From: Streptomyces justiciae
GTDB taxonomy: Bacteria; Actinomycetota; Actinomycetes; Streptomycetales; Streptomycetaceae
Length of the DNA: 64,000 nt
Reading direction: 5' to 3'
NCBI RefSeq assembly: GCF_015163075.1
Contig: NZ_JADDXU010000012.1
Coordinates: 62,001-126,000 of the forward strand
Shown: positions 45,334 through 59,059 of the stretch, piece by piece
Layout: each line of letters starts with the position of its first letter
Position numbering within the stretch: position 1 is the stretch's first letter
Notes under the pieces: generated by a model
The model's input: the letters and a program-made list of their open reading frames with translations, nothing else
Databases searched by the model: none
What the model was told of the DNA's origin: nothing
Program-made: the position numbers and the translations under genes

Positions 45334-46542
45334 CTACAGCCCCGCAGCCTTCCGCAGCGCGTCCACCCGGTCCGTCTTCTCCCACGTGAAGTCGGGGAGC
45401 TCGCGGCCGAAGTGGCCGTACGCCGCCGTCTGGGCGTAGATCGGGCGGAGCAGGTCCAGGTCGCGGATGATCGCGGCCGGGCGGAGGTCGAAGACCTCGT
45501 CGATGGCCTTCTCGATCTTCTCGGCCTCGACCTTGGCGGTGCCGAAGGTCTCGACGAAGAGACCGACCGGCTCGGCCTTGCCGATCGCGTACGCGACCTG
45601 CACCTCGCAGCGGGAGGCGAGGCCCGCGGCGACGACGTTCTTGGCGACCCAGCGCATCGCGTACGCCGCGGAGCGGTCGACCTTGGACGGGTCCTTGCCC
45701 GAGAAGGCACCGCCACCGTGGCGGGCCATGCCGCCGTAAGTGTCGATGATGATCTTGCGGCCGGTGAGTCCGGCGTCGCCCATCGGGCCGCCGATCTCGA
45801 AACGGCCGGTCGGGTTGACCAGCAGGCGGTAGCCCTCGGTGTCGAGCTTGATGCCCTCGTCGAGCAGCGCCTTCAGCTCCGGCTCCACCACGAACTCGCG
45901 GATGTCGGGGGCCAGCAGGGACTCCAGGTCGATGTCCGACGCGTGCTGCGAGGAGACGACGACCGTGTCGAGGCGGACGGCCTTGTCGCCGTCGTACTCG
46001 ATGGTGACCTGCGTCTTGCCGTCGGGGCGCAGGTAGGGGATCGTGCCGTTCTTGCGGACCTCGGACAGACGGCTCGACAGACGGTGCGCCAGGAAGATCG
46101 GCAGCGGCATCAGCGTCGGCGTCTCGTCCGTCGCGTAGCCGAACATCAGGCCCTGGTCGCCGGCGCCCTGCTTGTCCAGCTCGTCCTCGTCGCCCTCGAC
46201 GCGGGACTCGTACGCCGTGTCCACGCCCTGGGCGATGTCCGGGGACTGCGAGCCGATCGACACGGACACGCCGCAGGAGGCGCCGTCGAAGCCCTTCTTG
46301 GAGGAGTCGTAGCCGATCGCGAGGATCTTGTCCCGCACCAGCTGCGGGATCGGGGCGTACGCCTTGGTGGTGACCTCACCGGCCACGTGCACCAGGCCGG
46401 TCGTGATCAGGGTCTCGACCGCGACCCGGGAGGTCGGGTCCTCGCGCAGGAGCGCGTCGAGAATGGTGTCACTGATCTGGTCAGCGATCTTGTCAGGGTG
46501 ACCCTCGGTCACGGACTCCGAGGTGAACAAACGACGGGACAC
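45334..46542 (-). CDS. metK: S-adenosylmethionine synthetase
   Basis: A 402-residue enzyme forming SAM from methionine and ATP. Signatures: [20 protein letters not shown] at the N-terminus, [12 protein letters not shown] (about residues 125-136) and [19 protein letters not shown] for the phosphate loop. It starts at GTG. SAM level affects antibiotic production and sporulation in Streptomyces. I looked for a SAM riboswitch in the 240-bp leader and found none. Confidence 0.97.
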   Translation of the reverse strand: MSRRLFTSESVTEGHPDKIADQISDTILDALLREDPTSRVAVETLITTGLVHVAGEVTTKAYAPIPQLVRDKILAIGYDSSKKGFDGASCGVSVSIGSQSPDIAQGVDTAYESRVEGDEDELDKQGAGDQGLMFGYATDETPTLMPLPIFLAHRLSSRLSEVRKNGTIPYLRPDGKTQVTIEYDGDKAVRLDTVVVSSQHASDIDLESLLAPDIREFVVEPELKALLDEGIKLDTEGYRLLVNPTGRFEIGGPMGDAGLTGRKIIIDTYGGMARHGGGAFSGKDPSKVDRSAAYAMRWVAKNVVAAGLASRCEVQVAYAIGKAEPVGLFVETFGTAKVEAEKIEKAIDEVFDLRPAAIIRDLDLLRPIYAQTAAYGHFGRELPDFTWEKTDRVDALRKAAGL

Positions 46543-46782
46543 AACGCTCCCTGGGGTTGCAGCGGCTGCTGGCTGATCATGGGCGGACGGGCTCGGGGGC
46601 TGCGCCCGGCATCGTCCGAGAACAGTTTATCGGTCGCGCTCAGCCACGGGCTCACCTGTCTCGCTTCTCGGGAGCGCTGTGACCTGCGGCACGGGCATTC
46701 TGCCCAATCCCGGACCGGCTTGGCCAGGGGCGCCACGCCTCAATTACAGAGGTGTACGAGCGCGGTGAAGCGAATGAAACAT
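46543..46782. other. 240-bp metK leader/promoter region
   Basis: Between coaBC stop and metK start. It has some GC-rich inverted repeats but no recognised SAM-I, SAM-II or SAM-IV core, no tRNA and no small gene. The metK promoter should lie here. Confidence 0.4.
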
Positions 46783-47997
46783 TCAGCTCAGGCGTCCGGC
46801 CACCAGATCCCACACGATTTCGGCCAGTGCCTCCTTGGGGCCGTGCGGCACCGGTGTCTCACTGCCGTCGGCGCCCAGCACCACCGCTTCGTTCTCCTCC
46901 GCCCCGAAGGTCTTGCGCTCCCCCACTTCGTTGACGACGAGGAGGTCACAGCCCTTGCGGGCGAGCTTCGTACGGCCGTTGGCCAGGACGTCGTCCGTCT
47001 CGGCGGCGAACCCGACGATCACCTGTCCGTCGCGGGCACGGTCGGCCGAGATCTCGGCCAGGATGTCCGGATTTCGCACCAGCACGATGGGGTCCGGCTC
47101 CTTGCCGTCCTTCTTCTTGATCTTCCCGGTCGCGTAGTTCTCGGGGCGGAAGTCCGCGACCGCCGCCGCCATCACGACCGCGTCGGCGTCCGCGGCCGCC
47201 TTCAGCACCGCCTCGCGCATCTGCACGGCGGTGCCGACGGGGACAACGTCCACCCCCGCCGGGTCCGGCAGGCCGGTGTTCGCGGCGACGAGGGTGACCC
47301 GGGCACCGCGCGCGGCGGCGGTGCGGGCGAGGGCGTATCCCTGCTTGCCGGAGGAGCGGTTGCCGAGGAAGCGGACGGGATCGAGCGGCTCGCGGGTGCC
47401 GCCGGCGCTGACGACGACATGGCGGCCGGCGAGATCGGGCTCCCGCACTCCCCGCGCGAGGACCCGGCGGCACACCTCGAAGATCTCCCCCGGGTCGGGC
47501 AGCCGGCCCTTGCCGGTGTCGACGCCGGTGAGGCGTCCGACGGCGGGCTCGATGACGACCGCGCCACGGCGGCGCAGCGTCGCCACGTTCTCCTGCGTGG
47601 CCGGGTGCTCCCACATCTCCGTGTGCATGGCCGGGGCGAAGACGACCGGACAGCGGGCGGTCAGGAGCGTGTTGGTGAGCAGGTCGTCCGCCAGGCCGTG
47701 GGCCGCCTTGGCGAGCATGTCGGCGGTCGCCGGGGCCACGACGACCAGGTCGGCGTGCTGGCCGATGCGGACGTGCGGCACCTCGTGGACGTCGTCCCAC
47801 ACCTCGGTGGAGACGGGGTTGCCGGACAGGGCGGACCAGGTCGCCGCGCCCACGAAGTGCAGCGCGGAGGCGGTGGGGACCACGCGCACGTCGTGGCCCG
47901 ACTCCGTCAGCCTCCGCAGCAGCTCACAGGCCTTGTAGGCGGCGATGCCACCGCTGACCCCCAGCACGACCCTCGGCTTGTCCACCAGGTCTCCCAT
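46783..47997 (-). CDS. coaBC: Phosphopantothenoylcysteine synthetase/decarboxylase
   Basis: A 404-residue bifunctional enzyme of coenzyme A synthesis. The N-terminal CoaC flavoprotein domain (VVLGVSGGIAAYKACELLRR, PAMHTEMWEHPATQENVA) decarboxylates phosphopantothenoylcysteine. The C-terminal CoaB domain (VVVSAGGTREPLDPVRFLGN, SSGKQGYALA, AAAVADFRPE) makes it, using CTP. The ATG at 47997 is the conservative choice; in-frame starts at 48018/48021 would add seven or eight residues. A 15-bp hairpin separates it from rpoZ. Confidence 0.96.
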   Translation of the reverse strand: MGDLVDKPRVVLGVSGGIAAYKACELLRRLTESGHDVRVVPTASALHFVGAATWSALSGNPVSTEVWDDVHEVPHVRIGQHADLVVVAPATADMLAKAAHGLADDLLTNTLLTARCPVVFAPAMHTEMWEHPATQENVATLRRRGAVVIEPAVGRLTGVDTGKGRLPDPGEIFEVCRRVLARGVREPDLAGRHVVVSAGGTREPLDPVRFLGNRSSGKQGYALARTAAARGARVTLVAANTGLPDPAGVDVVPVGTAVQMREAVLKAAADADAVVMAAAVADFRPENYATGKIKKKDGKEPDPIVLVRNPDILAEISADRARDGQVIVGFAAETDDVLANGRTKLARKGCDLLVVNEVGERKTFGAEENEAVVLGADGSETPVPHGPKEALAEIVWDLVAGRLS

Positions 47998-48024
47998 CCC
48001 TCGAACCCAGGACTCCATCACACA

Positions 48025-48059
48025 CCACAGGCCCGACAGTCGCGCTGTCGGGCCTGTGG
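48025..48059 (-). terminator. 15-bp perfect hairpin between rpoZ and coaBC
   Basis: CCACAGGCCCGACAG (48025-48039), a 5-nt loop and CTGTCGGGCCTGTGG (48045-48059) form a perfect stem 25 bp after the rpoZ stop. It probably reduces read-through from gmk-rpoZ into coaBC. Confidence 0.75.
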
Positions 48060-48084
48060 AAAAGCAAACTGCGATCTGAAAGTA

Positions 48085-48357
48085 CTACTGCGCGGGGCCC
48101 TCGACGGCCTCGGACGTCAGCAGACCCGCGTTGATCTCGCGGAGCGCGATCGAGAGCGGCTTCTCGTGGACGTGGGTGTCGACGAGCGGACCGACGTACT
48201 CGAGGAGGCCCTCGCCGAGCTGCGAGTAGTACGCGTTGATCTGACGGGCGCGCTTGGCCGCGTAGATCACGAGGCTGTACTTCGAGTCGGTGGCCTCGAG
48301 GAGCTCGTCGATCGGAGGGTTGATGATGCCCTCGGGCGCGGTGATGGAAGAGGACAC
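48085..48357 (-). CDS. rpoZ: RNA polymerase omega subunit
   Basis: A 90-residue omega subunit that helps assemble RNA polymerase. Conserved parts are [20 protein letters not shown] (residues about 10-29) and [12 protein letters not shown]. It starts at GTG with GGAAGG upstream. It is 40 bp downstream of gmk, the usual bacterial pairing. Its C-terminus ([16 protein letters not shown]) is typical of actinobacteria. Confidence 0.96.
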   Translation of the reverse strand: MSSSITAPEGIINPPIDELLEATDSKYSLVIYAAKRARQINAYYSQLGEGLLEYVGPLVDTHVHEKPLSIALREINAGLLTSEAVEGPAQ

Positions 48358-48397
48358 GCTCTGCCTTCCGAAAGTTGGGATGAGATCTAGAAAACGA

Positions 48398-48991
48398 TCA
48401 CACAACGTCCATCAAGGCTAGCAGCTCGCGCGCCACGTCCTCGACGGAGGTGTTGACCAGGGTCTCGTCGAACTCGGGCTCGGCCGCCAGCTCCACCTTC
48501 GCGGCGTCGAGACGGCGCTCGATCACCTCGGGCGGCTCGGTGCCCCGTCCGGTGAGTCTGCGCACGAGCTCCTCCCAGGAGGGAGGAGCCAGGAACACCA
48601 GCTGGGCCTCGGGCATGGACTCCCGGACCTGGCGGGCGCCCTGGAGGTCGATCTCCAGCAGGACGCCCTCTCCCGCCTCCAGCCGCTCCAGGACGGCCGT
48701 GCGCGGGGTGCCGTAGCGGTTCCCGGCGAACTCGGCCCACTCCAGCAGCTCGCCGTTGGCGATCAGCTTGTCCATCTCCTCGTCGCTGACGAAGAAGTAG
48801 TGGACGCCGTGCTGTTCGCCGGGGCGGGGCTTGCGGGTCGTCGCCGACACCGAGAGCCAGACCTCGGGGTGTTCCTTGCGCATATGGGCGACGACCGTGC
48901 TCTTGCCGACCCCTGAGGGGCCGGAGAGCACGGTCAGCCGCGGACGTACGTCCGGGGGCTCGGGGGTCGTCCCCCGGAATGTTGCAGCCAT
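48398..48991 (-). CDS. gmk: Guanylate kinase
   Basis: A 197-residue kinase making GDP from GMP. It has the P-loop [11 protein letters not shown] (residues about 22-32), the GMP-binding [13 protein letters not shown] and YFFVSDEEM segments, and [10 protein letters not shown]. It starts at ATG. It forms a run sihF-gmk-rpoZ-coaBC-metK, mixing nucleoid, nucleotide and cofactor functions. Confidence 0.97.
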   Translation of the reverse strand: MAATFRGTTPEPPDVRPRLTVLSGPSGVGKSTVVAHMRKEHPEVWLSVSATTRKPRPGEQHGVHYFFVSDEEMDKLIANGELLEWAEFAGNRYGTPRTAVLERLEAGEGVLLEIDLQGARQVRESMPEAQLVFLAPPSWEELVRRLTGRGTEPPEVIERRLDAAKVELAAEPEFDETLVNTSVEDVARELLALMDVV

Positions 48992-49051
48992 GCAGCGATT
49001 ATTCCAGCAATCCCGGAGTGCCCGGGACTCCCGGTCCGGCGGAGGCCGGAC

Positions 49052-49375
49052 TCAGGAGCCGGTGCTGCCGAACTCACGCTCCAGGGAGGCGATCTGGTTC
49101 GAGCCGAGACCACGCACGCGGCGGCTCTCGGAGATACCGAGTCGCTCCATGATCTGCTTGGCGCGGACCTTGCCCACGCCCGGCAGGGACTCGAGCAGCG
49201 CGGAGACCTTCATCTTGCCGATGACGTCGTTCTCCTGGCCCTGCTTGATGACCTCGTGAAGAGAGGCGCCGGAGTGCTTGAGTCGATTCTTGACCTCGGC
49301 CCGCTCCCGGCGAGCCGCGGCGGCCTTTTCGAGCGCGGCTGCGCGCTGTTCAGGGGTAAGGGGCGGAAGAGCCAC
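49052..49375 (-). CDS. sihF: Streptomyces integration host factor-like protein (sIHF)
   Basis: A 107-residue nucleoid-associated protein of the actinobacterial mIHF/sIHF group, unrelated in fold to E. coli IHF. The helix-two-turn-helix DNA-binding part is visible as LESLPGVGKVRAKQIMERLG (residues about 62-81), followed by GLGSNQIASLEREFG. The S. coelicolor counterpart binds DNA non-specifically, aids topoisomerase and affects sporulation. GTG at 49375 gives the known N-terminus ALPPLTPEQRAAALEKAAAA. Confidence 0.95.
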   Translation of the reverse strand: MALPPLTPEQRAAALEKAAAARRERAEVKNRLKHSGASLHEVIKQGQENDVIGKMKVSALLESLPGVGKVRAKQIMERLGISESRRVRGLGSNQIASLEREFGSTGS

Positions 49376-49663
49376 GCCTACGTCACCTCGGATGTTGAAC
49401 TGTCGGATACGGACCGGTGAGGAACCTAGTCGCCCCACACCTGGTGAGCCACGAGCAACACGCTCGCCCGTTGACTCTGCTCGGAGACTAGCGGCCAAGT
49501 CCGCCAGAGTCAGCGAGAACAGCGGAAAAGTCCTGGTCAGCCTCCGTCAGGCCGGACATTTCAGACATACTGCCCCGGATTTGAGGATGTATTCAGACTC
49601 AAGTCGGCCTGGAAACACTCATCGGAGGACTCGCGGACGCGTCTCGAACGCCGCGAACGACCG

Positions 49664-50503
49664 TCATACGAGCGCCACAGCCGCCTTGATCTCCTCCGCG
49701 AACCGCTCCGCGGACTCCCGCAGCGCGCCGATGTCGGGACCGTGCCGCAGCACGCCCCTGCTGACGTTGGGCAGGACGTTGCGCAGCACCCCGCCGAACA
49801 CCGCCGGCAGATCCGCCGGAGTGGCCCCCTGGGCACCGATGCCGGGCGCGAGGAGCGGGCCGTTGATGTCCAGGTCGTAGGAGGACAGATCGCCGAGCGT
49901 GGCGCCGACGACCGCCCCGAAGGAGCCGAGGGGCTCCTCCCCCGTGTTCTCGGCCGCGAGGTGCGCCAGCATCGTCGCGCCGACGTTCCGGCCGTCCGCG
50001 CGGACCGCGTGCTGTACCTCGCGGCCCTCGGGGTTGGAGGTCAGCGCCAGCACGAACAGGCCCGCGCCGCTCTCGCGCGCCAGCGCGATCGCCGGCGAGA
50101 GCGAGCCGTAGCCGAGGTACGGCGAGACGGTCAGCGCGTCGGAGAACAGCGGCGAGTCCTTGCGCAGGAAGGCCTCGGCGTACGCCGCCATGGTCGAGCC
50201 GATGTCGCCGCGCTTGGCGTCCATGACGACCAGCGCGCCGCCCGCCCGCGCCTCCTCGACGGTCTTCTCCAGCACGGCCACACCGCGCGAGCCGAAGCGC
50301 TCGAAGAACGCGGCCTGCGGCTTGCAGACGGCGACCCGGTCGGCCAGCGCCTCCACGACCGTGCGGCTGAACCGCTCCAGGCCGGCCACGTCGTCGTTCA
50401 GGCCCCACTCGGTGAGCAGGGAGGAGTGCGGGTCGATGCCGACGCACAGCGGGCCGCGCTCGTCCATGGCACGGCGCAGACGGGTGCCGAAAGAGTCGGT
50501 CAT
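49664..50503 (-). CDS. pyrF: Orotidine 5'-phosphate decarboxylase (group 2)
   Basis: A 279-residue enzyme making UMP, the last de novo pyrimidine step. The catalytic motif [20 protein letters not shown] (Lys and two Asp) and [11 protein letters not shown] identify the longer actinobacterial group-2 form. Its start overlaps the pyrD stop by 4 bp. It is the last gene of the pyr operon. No clear terminator is seen in the 288 bp before the sIHF gene. Confidence 0.97.
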   Translation of the reverse strand: MTDSFGTRLRRAMDERGPLCVGIDPHSSLLTEWGLNDDVAGLERFSRTVVEALADRVAVCKPQAAFFERFGSRGVAVLEKTVEEARAGGALVVMDAKRGDIGSTMAAYAEAFLRKDSPLFSDALTVSPYLGYGSLSPAIALARESGAGLFVLALTSNPEGREVQHAVRADGRNVGATMLAHLAAENTGEEPLGSFGAVVGATLGDLSSYDLDINGPLLAPGIGAQGATPADLPAVFGGVLRNVLPNVSRGVLRHGPDIGALRESAERFAEEIKAAVALV

Positions 50504-51606
50504 GCGGTCTCCCTCACATCGGCGCCGACGGCGTCGGCGAGCGTGGCGTACGGGCTGGTGCGCAGACGCGCGGCGAGCCCCTTGTGGATGGCGCGACCCC
50601 AGAAGGGCCCTTCGTAGATGAACGCGCTGTAGCCCTGTACGAGCGTGGCACCGGCGAGGATGCGCTGCCAGGCGTCCTCGGCGTTCTCGATGCCGCCGAC
50701 GCCGACAAGCGTGATCCGGTCGCCCACGCGCGCGTAGAGGCGCCTCAGCACCTCCAGCGAGCGCGCCTTCAGGGGCGCCCCGGACAGGCCGCCGGTCTCC
50801 TTCACCAGCGAGGGTTCGGATTTCAGACCGAGACCCTCGCGCGCGATGGTGGTGTTCGTGGCGATGATCCCGTCCAGACCGAGTTCGACGGCCAGGTCGG
50901 CGACGGCGTCGACGTCCTCGTCGGCGAGGTCGGGCGCGATCTTCACCAGGAGCGGGACGCGGCGCGAGGTGACCGTACGGTCGGCGGCCTCGCGTACGGC
51001 GCTCAGCAGCGGCCGCAGCGACTCCGTGGCCTGCAGATTGCGCAGCCCGGGGGTGTTCGGCGACGACACGTTCACGACCAGGTAGTCGGCGTACGGCGCG
51101 AGCCGCTCGGTCGACTTCACGTAGTCGGCGGCGGCCTCGGCCTCCGGTACGACCTTGGTCTTGCCGATGTTGACGCCCACGACGGTCTTGAAGACGGGCG
51201 TACGGGACGCCAGGCGGGCGGCCACGGCCAGCGAGCCCTCGTTGTTGAAGCCCATGCGGTTGATCAGCGCGCGGTCCTTCACGAGCCGGAACAGCCGCTT
51301 CTTGGGGTTGCCGGGCTGGGCCTCCCCGGTCACGGTGCCGATCTCGACGTGGTCGAAGCCGAGCATCGACATCCCGTCGATGGCGACGGCGTTCTTGTCG
51401 AAGCCGGCGGCGAGCCCGAAGGGGCCGTGCATGCGCAGGCCGAAGGCCTCGGTGCGGAGTTCCTTGTGGCGGGGCGCGAGCGCGGCGGCGACGAAGGTGC
51501 GCAGCACAGGAACGCGAACCGCGAGGCGGATCCAGCGGAAGGCCAGGTAGTGGGCCTGCTCCGGGTCCATCCGTTGGAAAACCAGACGGAAGAAAATCTT
51601 GTACAT
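50500..51606 (-). CDS. pyrD: Dihydroorotate dehydrogenase, class 2 (quinone)
   Basis: A 368-residue FMN enzyme. The N-terminal helical extension ([20 protein letters not shown]) anchors class 2 enzymes at the membrane for quinone reduction. [10 protein letters not shown] and [14 protein letters not shown] (catalytic Ser) are typical. The ATG at 51606 follows GAGG by eight bases; upstream in-frame codons are not conserved. A strong hairpin separates it from carB. Confidence 0.96.
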   Translation of the reverse strand: MYKIFFRLVFQRMDPEQAHYLAFRWIRLAVRVPVLRTFVAAALAPRHKELRTEAFGLRMHGPFGLAAGFDKNAVAIDGMSMLGFDHVEIGTVTGEAQPGNPKKRLFRLVKDRALINRMGFNNEGSLAVAARLASRTPVFKTVVGVNIGKTKVVPEAEAAADYVKSTERLAPYADYLVVNVSSPNTPGLRNLQATESLRPLLSAVREAADRTVTSRRVPLLVKIAPDLADEDVDAVADLAVELGLDGIIATNTTIAREGLGLKSEPSLVKETGGLSGAPLKARSLEVLRRLYARVGDRITLVGVGGIENAEDAWQRILAGATLVQGYSAFIYEGPFWGRAIHKGLAARLRTSPYATLADAVGADVRETA

Positions 51607-51644
51607 GTCGGTGTCCTCTTGAAGCCTCAAAAGAGCCTCATGAA

Positions 51645-51674
51645 GAGGGGGACACCGTTTCCGGTGTCCCCCTC
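51645..51674 (-). terminator. Intra-operon hairpin between carB and pyrD
   Basis: GAGGGGGACACCG (51645-51657) and CGGTGTCCCCCTC (51662-51674) pair perfectly over 13 bp with a 4-nt loop, only 8 bp after the carB stop. It could terminate a fraction of transcripts or protect processed upstream mRNA. Confidence 0.7.
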
Positions 51675-51681
51675 AGGGCTG

Positions 51682-54982
<3,301 letters not shown>

Positions 54983-54990
<8 letters not shown>

Positions 54991-56125
54991 GCTGGCCCTC
55001 CATCAGGGAAACGAAGCGGTCGAACAGGTAGGCGGCGTCGTGCGGGCCCGCTGCCGCTTCGGGGTGGTACTGGACGCTGAAGGCCGGCTGGTCGAGCAGC
55101 TGGAGGCCCTCCACCACGTTGTCGTTGAGGCAGACGTGGGAGACCTCGGCGCGGCCGTAGGGGGTGTCGGAGACCTTGTCGAGCGGGGCGTCGACGGCGA
55201 AGCCGTGGTTGTGCGCGGTGACCTCGACCTTGCCGGTCGTACGGTCCTGCACCGGCTGGTTGATGCCGCGGTGGCCGTACTTCAGCTTGTAGGTGCCGAA
55301 GCCCAGGGCGCGGCCCAGGATCTGGTTGCCGAAGCAGATGCCGAAGAGCGGTGTCTTGCGCTCCAGCACGCCCTGCATGACCGAGACGGGGCCGTCGGCC
55401 GTGGCCGGGTCGCCGGGACCGTTGGAGAAGAACACCCCGTCGGGGTTGACGGCGTAGACGTCCTCGACGGTCGCCGTCGCGGGGAGCACGTGCACCTCGA
55501 TGCCGCGCTCGGCCATCCGGTGCGGGGTCATGCCCTTGATGCCGAGGTCGACCGCGGCGACGGTGAACTTCTTCTCGCCGATCGCGGGGACGACGTACGC
55601 CTCCTTGGTGGCGACCTCCGCGGAAAGGTTCGCGCCCTTCATCTCGGGGGCCTGGCGCACCTCGGTGAGCATGGTGCCCTGGTCGGGCAGCGCGTTGCCG
55701 GAGAAGATGCCGACGCGCATGGCGCCGCGCTCCCGCAGATGGCGCGTCAACGCGCGCGTGTCGATGCCGGAGATACCGACGACGCCCTGCTGGGACAGCT
55801 CCTCGTCGAGGGAGCGGCGCGAGCGCCAGTTGGACGGCACGCGCGCGGGGTCGCGCACGACGTATCCGGCGACCCAGATCTGCTTGCTCTCCGGGTCCTC
55901 GTCGTTGACGCCGGTGTTGCCGACGTGCGGGGCGGTCATCACGACGACCTGGCGGTGGTACGACGGGTCGGTGAGGGTCTCCTGGTAGCCGGTCATGCCG
56001 GTGGAGAACACCGCCTCGCCGAAGGTCACCCCCACGGCCCCGTAGGCGCGGCCGCGGAAGATCCGGCCGTCCTCCAGGACGAGTACCGCGGGAACCTTCG
56101 AGGCTCCCCTTGTGGAGGTCGTCAT
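54983..56125 (-). CDS. carA: Carbamoyl-phosphate synthase small subunit
   Basis: A 380-residue glutaminase subunit. The N-terminal domain begins [19 protein letters not shown]. The class I amidotransferase triad is present: nucleophile Cys in [12 protein letters not shown] (the family usually has GICLGHQ) and His/Glu in [14 protein letters not shown]. It channels ammonia to CarB. It overlaps both neighbours, the unknown membrane protein by 4 bp and carB by 8 bp. Confidence 0.97.
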
Positions 56126-56709
56126 CGTGCGCCTTCCGTTTCCGTCTTGTCCGTCTTGTTGATCATGGAGTTAATGGCGTCGACCCACTCGTTGTGCTCG
56201 GCCGCGTGGTCGGAGCGGAAGCCGGAGTCGATCAGCCTGTCCCCGTGTTCCCAGGTCACGAGCAGCAGCCCGCCCTCGGTGAGCACCTTGCCGGCGATGC
56301 CCTTGCCGAGCACGGCCTCCCGCAGCGCGCCGGCCGGGATGAAGAAGTCGGTCGCGCCGGGGCGTACGACGTCCAGTCCCGCGTCCGTCAGCGTGAGCTC
56401 GACCCGGCTGCGGGTGCCGAGGCCGTGCGCCACGATGCGGTCGAGCCACTGCCCGGCGGTGGTGGAGCCGTGGTAGCGGCCGCTCATCGTCAGTTTCGCC
56501 GCACCGAGGTCGTCCGGCGCGTCGGGCAGCTCGGGCAGGTCGCTCTGGAGCGTGCCGCGCCACTTCCAGCCCTCGCGCATCAGCCAGTAGATGAGGGCGA
56601 CGAACAGCGCCAGCCCGACGAGCCAGCCGATGCGCGCGGCCCAGTCGGTGACCTCGGCCGATTCCTTCTCGGCTGCGAGGCCGCCTGCGAGCAGGATTAC
56701 AGGTGTCAC
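56122..56709 (-). CDS. Membrane-anchored protein of unknown function inside the pyr operon
   Basis: A 195-residue protein with one strong transmembrane helix (about residues 25-45, [17 protein letters not shown]) and a hydrophilic cytoplasmic domain. The domain (residues about 75-180, [41 protein letters not shown]) reads like a PH-type beta barrel. GTG at 56709 overlaps the pyrC stop, and its own stop overlaps the carA start, so it is translationally locked into the pathway operon. No enzyme motif is seen. It may scaffold or localise pyrimidine enzymes, which is speculation. Confidence 0.8.
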   Translation of the reverse strand: MTPVILLAGGLAAEKESAEVTDWAARIGWLVGLALFVALIYWLMREGWKWRGTLQSDLPELPDAPDDLGAAKLTMSGRYHGSTTAGQWLDRIVAHGLGTRSRVELTLTDAGLDVVRPGATDFFIPAGALREAVLGKGIAGKVLTEGGLLLVTWEHGDRLIDSGFRSDHAAEHNEWVDAINSMINKTDKTETEGAR

Positions 56710-57992
56710 GTGAGCTTCCCGTCGACGAGCGTGGCCTTGCCCCGGAGCCACGTGTGCGTCACACGGCCCGGCAGCTCACGCCCCTCGTACGGGGTGTTCC
56801 GGCTGCGCGAGGCGAAGCCCGCGGGGTCCACGTCCCCACGGTATTCCGTGTCGACGAGCGTGAGGTTGGCGGGCTCACCAGCCGAGACGGGACGGCCGTG
56901 GCCCTTCGCCTGCCCGATCTCGGCGGGCTTGGAGGACATGCGCTCGGCGACCCCGGCCCAGGTGAGGAGTCCGGTGTCCACCATGGTCTCCTGCACCACT
57001 GACAACGCGGTCTCCAGGCCCACCATCCCCATGGCGGCCGCGGCCCACTCGCAGTCCTTGTCCTCGTGCGGGTGCGGGGCGTGGTCGGTGGCGACGATGT
57101 CGATGGTGCCGTCGGCGAGCGCCTCGCGCAGGGCCAGCACGTCGCGCTCGGTGCGCAGCGGCGGGTTGACCTTGTAGACCGGGTTGTACGTGCGCACCAG
57201 CTCGTCGGTGAGGAGCAGGTGGTGCGGGGTGACCTCGGCGGTGACGTCGATGCCGCGGGACTTGGCCCAGCGGATGATCTCGACGGACCCGGCGGTCGAC
57301 AGGTGGCAGATGTGGACGCGGGAGCCGACGTGCTCGGCGAGCAGGACATCCCGGGCGATGATCGATTCTTCGGCCACCGCGGGCCAGCCCCCGAGCCCCA
57401 GCTCGGCGGAGACGATCCCCTCGTTCATCTGGGCGCCCTCGGTCAGCCGCGGCTCCTGCGCGTGCTGGGCGACGACCCCGCCGAAGGCCTTCACGTACTC
57501 CAGCGCCCGGCGCATGATCACCGCGTCGTCGACGCACTTGCCGTCGTCGGAGAAGACGGTGACCCCGGCGGCCGACTCGTGCATGGCACCGAGCTCGGCG
57601 AGCTTCTTGCCCTCCAGGCCGACCGTGACGGCGCCGATGGGCTGCACGTCGCAGTAGCCGTGCTCCTGGCCGAGCCGGTAGACCTGCTCGACCACGCCGG
57701 CGGTGTCGGCGACCGGGAAGGTGTTGGCCATGGCGAACACGGCGGTGTAGCCACCGGAGGCGGCGGCACGCGTGCCGGTCAGGACGGTCTCGGAGTCCTC
57801 ACGGCCCGGCTCGCGCAGATGGGTGTGCAGGTCGACGAGCCCGGGCAGGAGGACCTTGCCGCCGGCCTCGACGACCTCGGCGCCCTCGGCGGACAGCCCC
57901 GTGCCGACGGCCTCGATGACCGCACCGTCGATCAGGACGTCCTGCGGCTCGCCGCCGAGCACCTTCGCACCACGGATCAGGATCTTGCTCAT
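56706..57992 (-). CDS. pyrC: Dihydroorotase
   Basis: A 428-residue class I dihydroorotase of the amidohydrolase superfamily. The HxH zinc motif lies in LVDLHTHLREPG (about residues 54-65), with further metal and substrate residues in VHICHLSTAGSVEI, EVTPHHLLLTD and IVATDHAPHPHEDK. It cyclises carbamoyl aspartate. The ATG is 5 bp after the pyrB stop. Confidence 0.97.
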   Translation of the reverse strand: MSKILIRGAKVLGGEPQDVLIDGAVIEAVGTGLSAEGAEVVEAGGKVLLPGLVDLHTHLREPGREDSETVLTGTRAAASGGYTAVFAMANTFPVADTAGVVEQVYRLGQEHGYCDVQPIGAVTVGLEGKKLAELGAMHESAAGVTVFSDDGKCVDDAVIMRRALEYVKAFGGVVAQHAQEPRLTEGAQMNEGIVSAELGLGGWPAVAEESIIARDVLLAEHVGSRVHICHLSTAGSVEIIRWAKSRGIDVTAEVTPHHLLLTDELVRTYNPVYKVNPPLRTERDVLALREALADGTIDIVATDHAPHPHEDKDCEWAAAAMGMVGLETALSVVQETMVDTGLLTWAGVAERMSSKPAEIGQAKGHGRPVSAGEPANLTLVDTEYRGDVDPAGFASRSRNTPYEGRELPGRVTHTWLRGKATLVDGKLT

Positions 57993-57997
57993 GTCTC

Positions 57998-58975
57998 TTA
58001 CTTCTCCTCGATACGGGTGTGGCTGACGGCGGGCTCATTTCCACCCAGCAGCAGATACAGAACGGCCATCCGGATGGAGACTCCGTTTGCGACCTGCTCC
58101 ACGACGGTGCAGCGGTCGGAGTCGGCGACCTCGGCGGTGATCTCCATGCCCCGGACCATCGGGCCGGGGTGCATCACGATGGCGTGCTCGGGCATCTTCG
58201 CCATGCGCTCGCCGTCGAGGCCGTAGCGCCGCGAGTACTCGCGCTCGGTCGGGAAGAACGCGGCGTTCATGCGCTCGCGCTGGACGCGCAGCATCATCAC
58301 CGCGTCGGACTTGGCGAGCGTGCTGTCCAGGTCGTACGACACCTCGCAGGGCCAGGTCTCGACGCCGACCGGCACCAGGGTCGGCGGGGCGACGAGGGTG
58401 ACCTCGGCGCCGAGGGTGTGCAGCAGGTCGACGTTGGAGCGGGCGACGCGGCTGTGCAGGACGTCGCCGACGATCGTGATGCGCTTGCCGGACAGGTCCT
58501 GGCCGAGCCCGGCGTCCCGCCCAATGAGCCGGCGCCGCATCGTGAAGGCGTCCAACAGGGCCTGCGTGGGGTGCTGGTGGGTGCCGTCACCGGCGTTGAT
58601 GACGGCCGCGTCGATCCAGCCGGAGGTGGCGAGGCGGAACGGCGCTCCGGAGGCGCCGTGCCGGATGACCACGGCGTCGACGCCCATGGCCTCCAGGGTC
58701 TGGGCGGTGTCCTTCAGGGACTCGCCCTTGGAGACGCTCGACCCCTTGGCGGTGAAGTTGATGACATCGGCGGAGAGGCGCTTCTCCGCGGCCTCGAAGG
58801 AGATCCGCGTGCGCGTGGAGTCCTCGAAGAAGAGGTTGACGATCGTGCGGCCGCGCAGGGTCGGCAACTTCTTGATCGGCCGGTCGGCGACCCGGGCCAT
58901 CTCCTCGGCGGTGTCGAGGATCAGGACGGCGTCGTCGCGGGTGAGGTCGGCGGCCGAGATGAGATGACGCTGCAT
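57998..58975 (-). CDS. pyrB: Aspartate carbamoyltransferase catalytic subunit
   Basis: A 325-residue enzyme joining carbamoyl phosphate and aspartate. The carbamoyl-phosphate motif reads [18 protein letters not shown] (most relatives have STRTRTSFE), with [11 protein letters not shown] and [15 protein letters not shown] following. No pyrI regulatory gene is present, as expected when pyrR is. It lies 84 bp after pyrR. Confidence 0.97.
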   Translation of the reverse strand: MQRHLISAADLTRDDAVLILDTAEEMARVADRPIKKLPTLRGRTIVNLFFEDSTRTRISFEAAEKRLSADVINFTAKGSSVSKGESLKDTAQTLEAMGVDAVVIRHGASGAPFRLATSGWIDAAVINAGDGTHQHPTQALLDAFTMRRRLIGRDAGLGQDLSGKRITIVGDVLHSRVARSNVDLLHTLGAEVTLVAPPTLVPVGVETWPCEVSYDLDSTLAKSDAVMMLRVQRERMNAAFFPTEREYSRRYGLDGERMAKMPEHAIVMHPGPMVRGMEITAEVADSDRCTVVEQVANGVSIRMAVLYLLLGGNEPAVSHTRIEEK

Positions 58976-59059
58976 CTGTCAGGCTCCGTAAGGAAGTTCA
59001 GGTCGGGAGATTCCGGGGCAAGGCAGGGCACGCCGAAGACGGACGTGCCGGGCGGCTTG

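Noticed and set aside
46543-46782. SAM riboswitch upstream of metK
   Set aside because: No SAM-I, SAM-II or SAM-IV conserved core could be found on the minus strand, despite the suggestive position.
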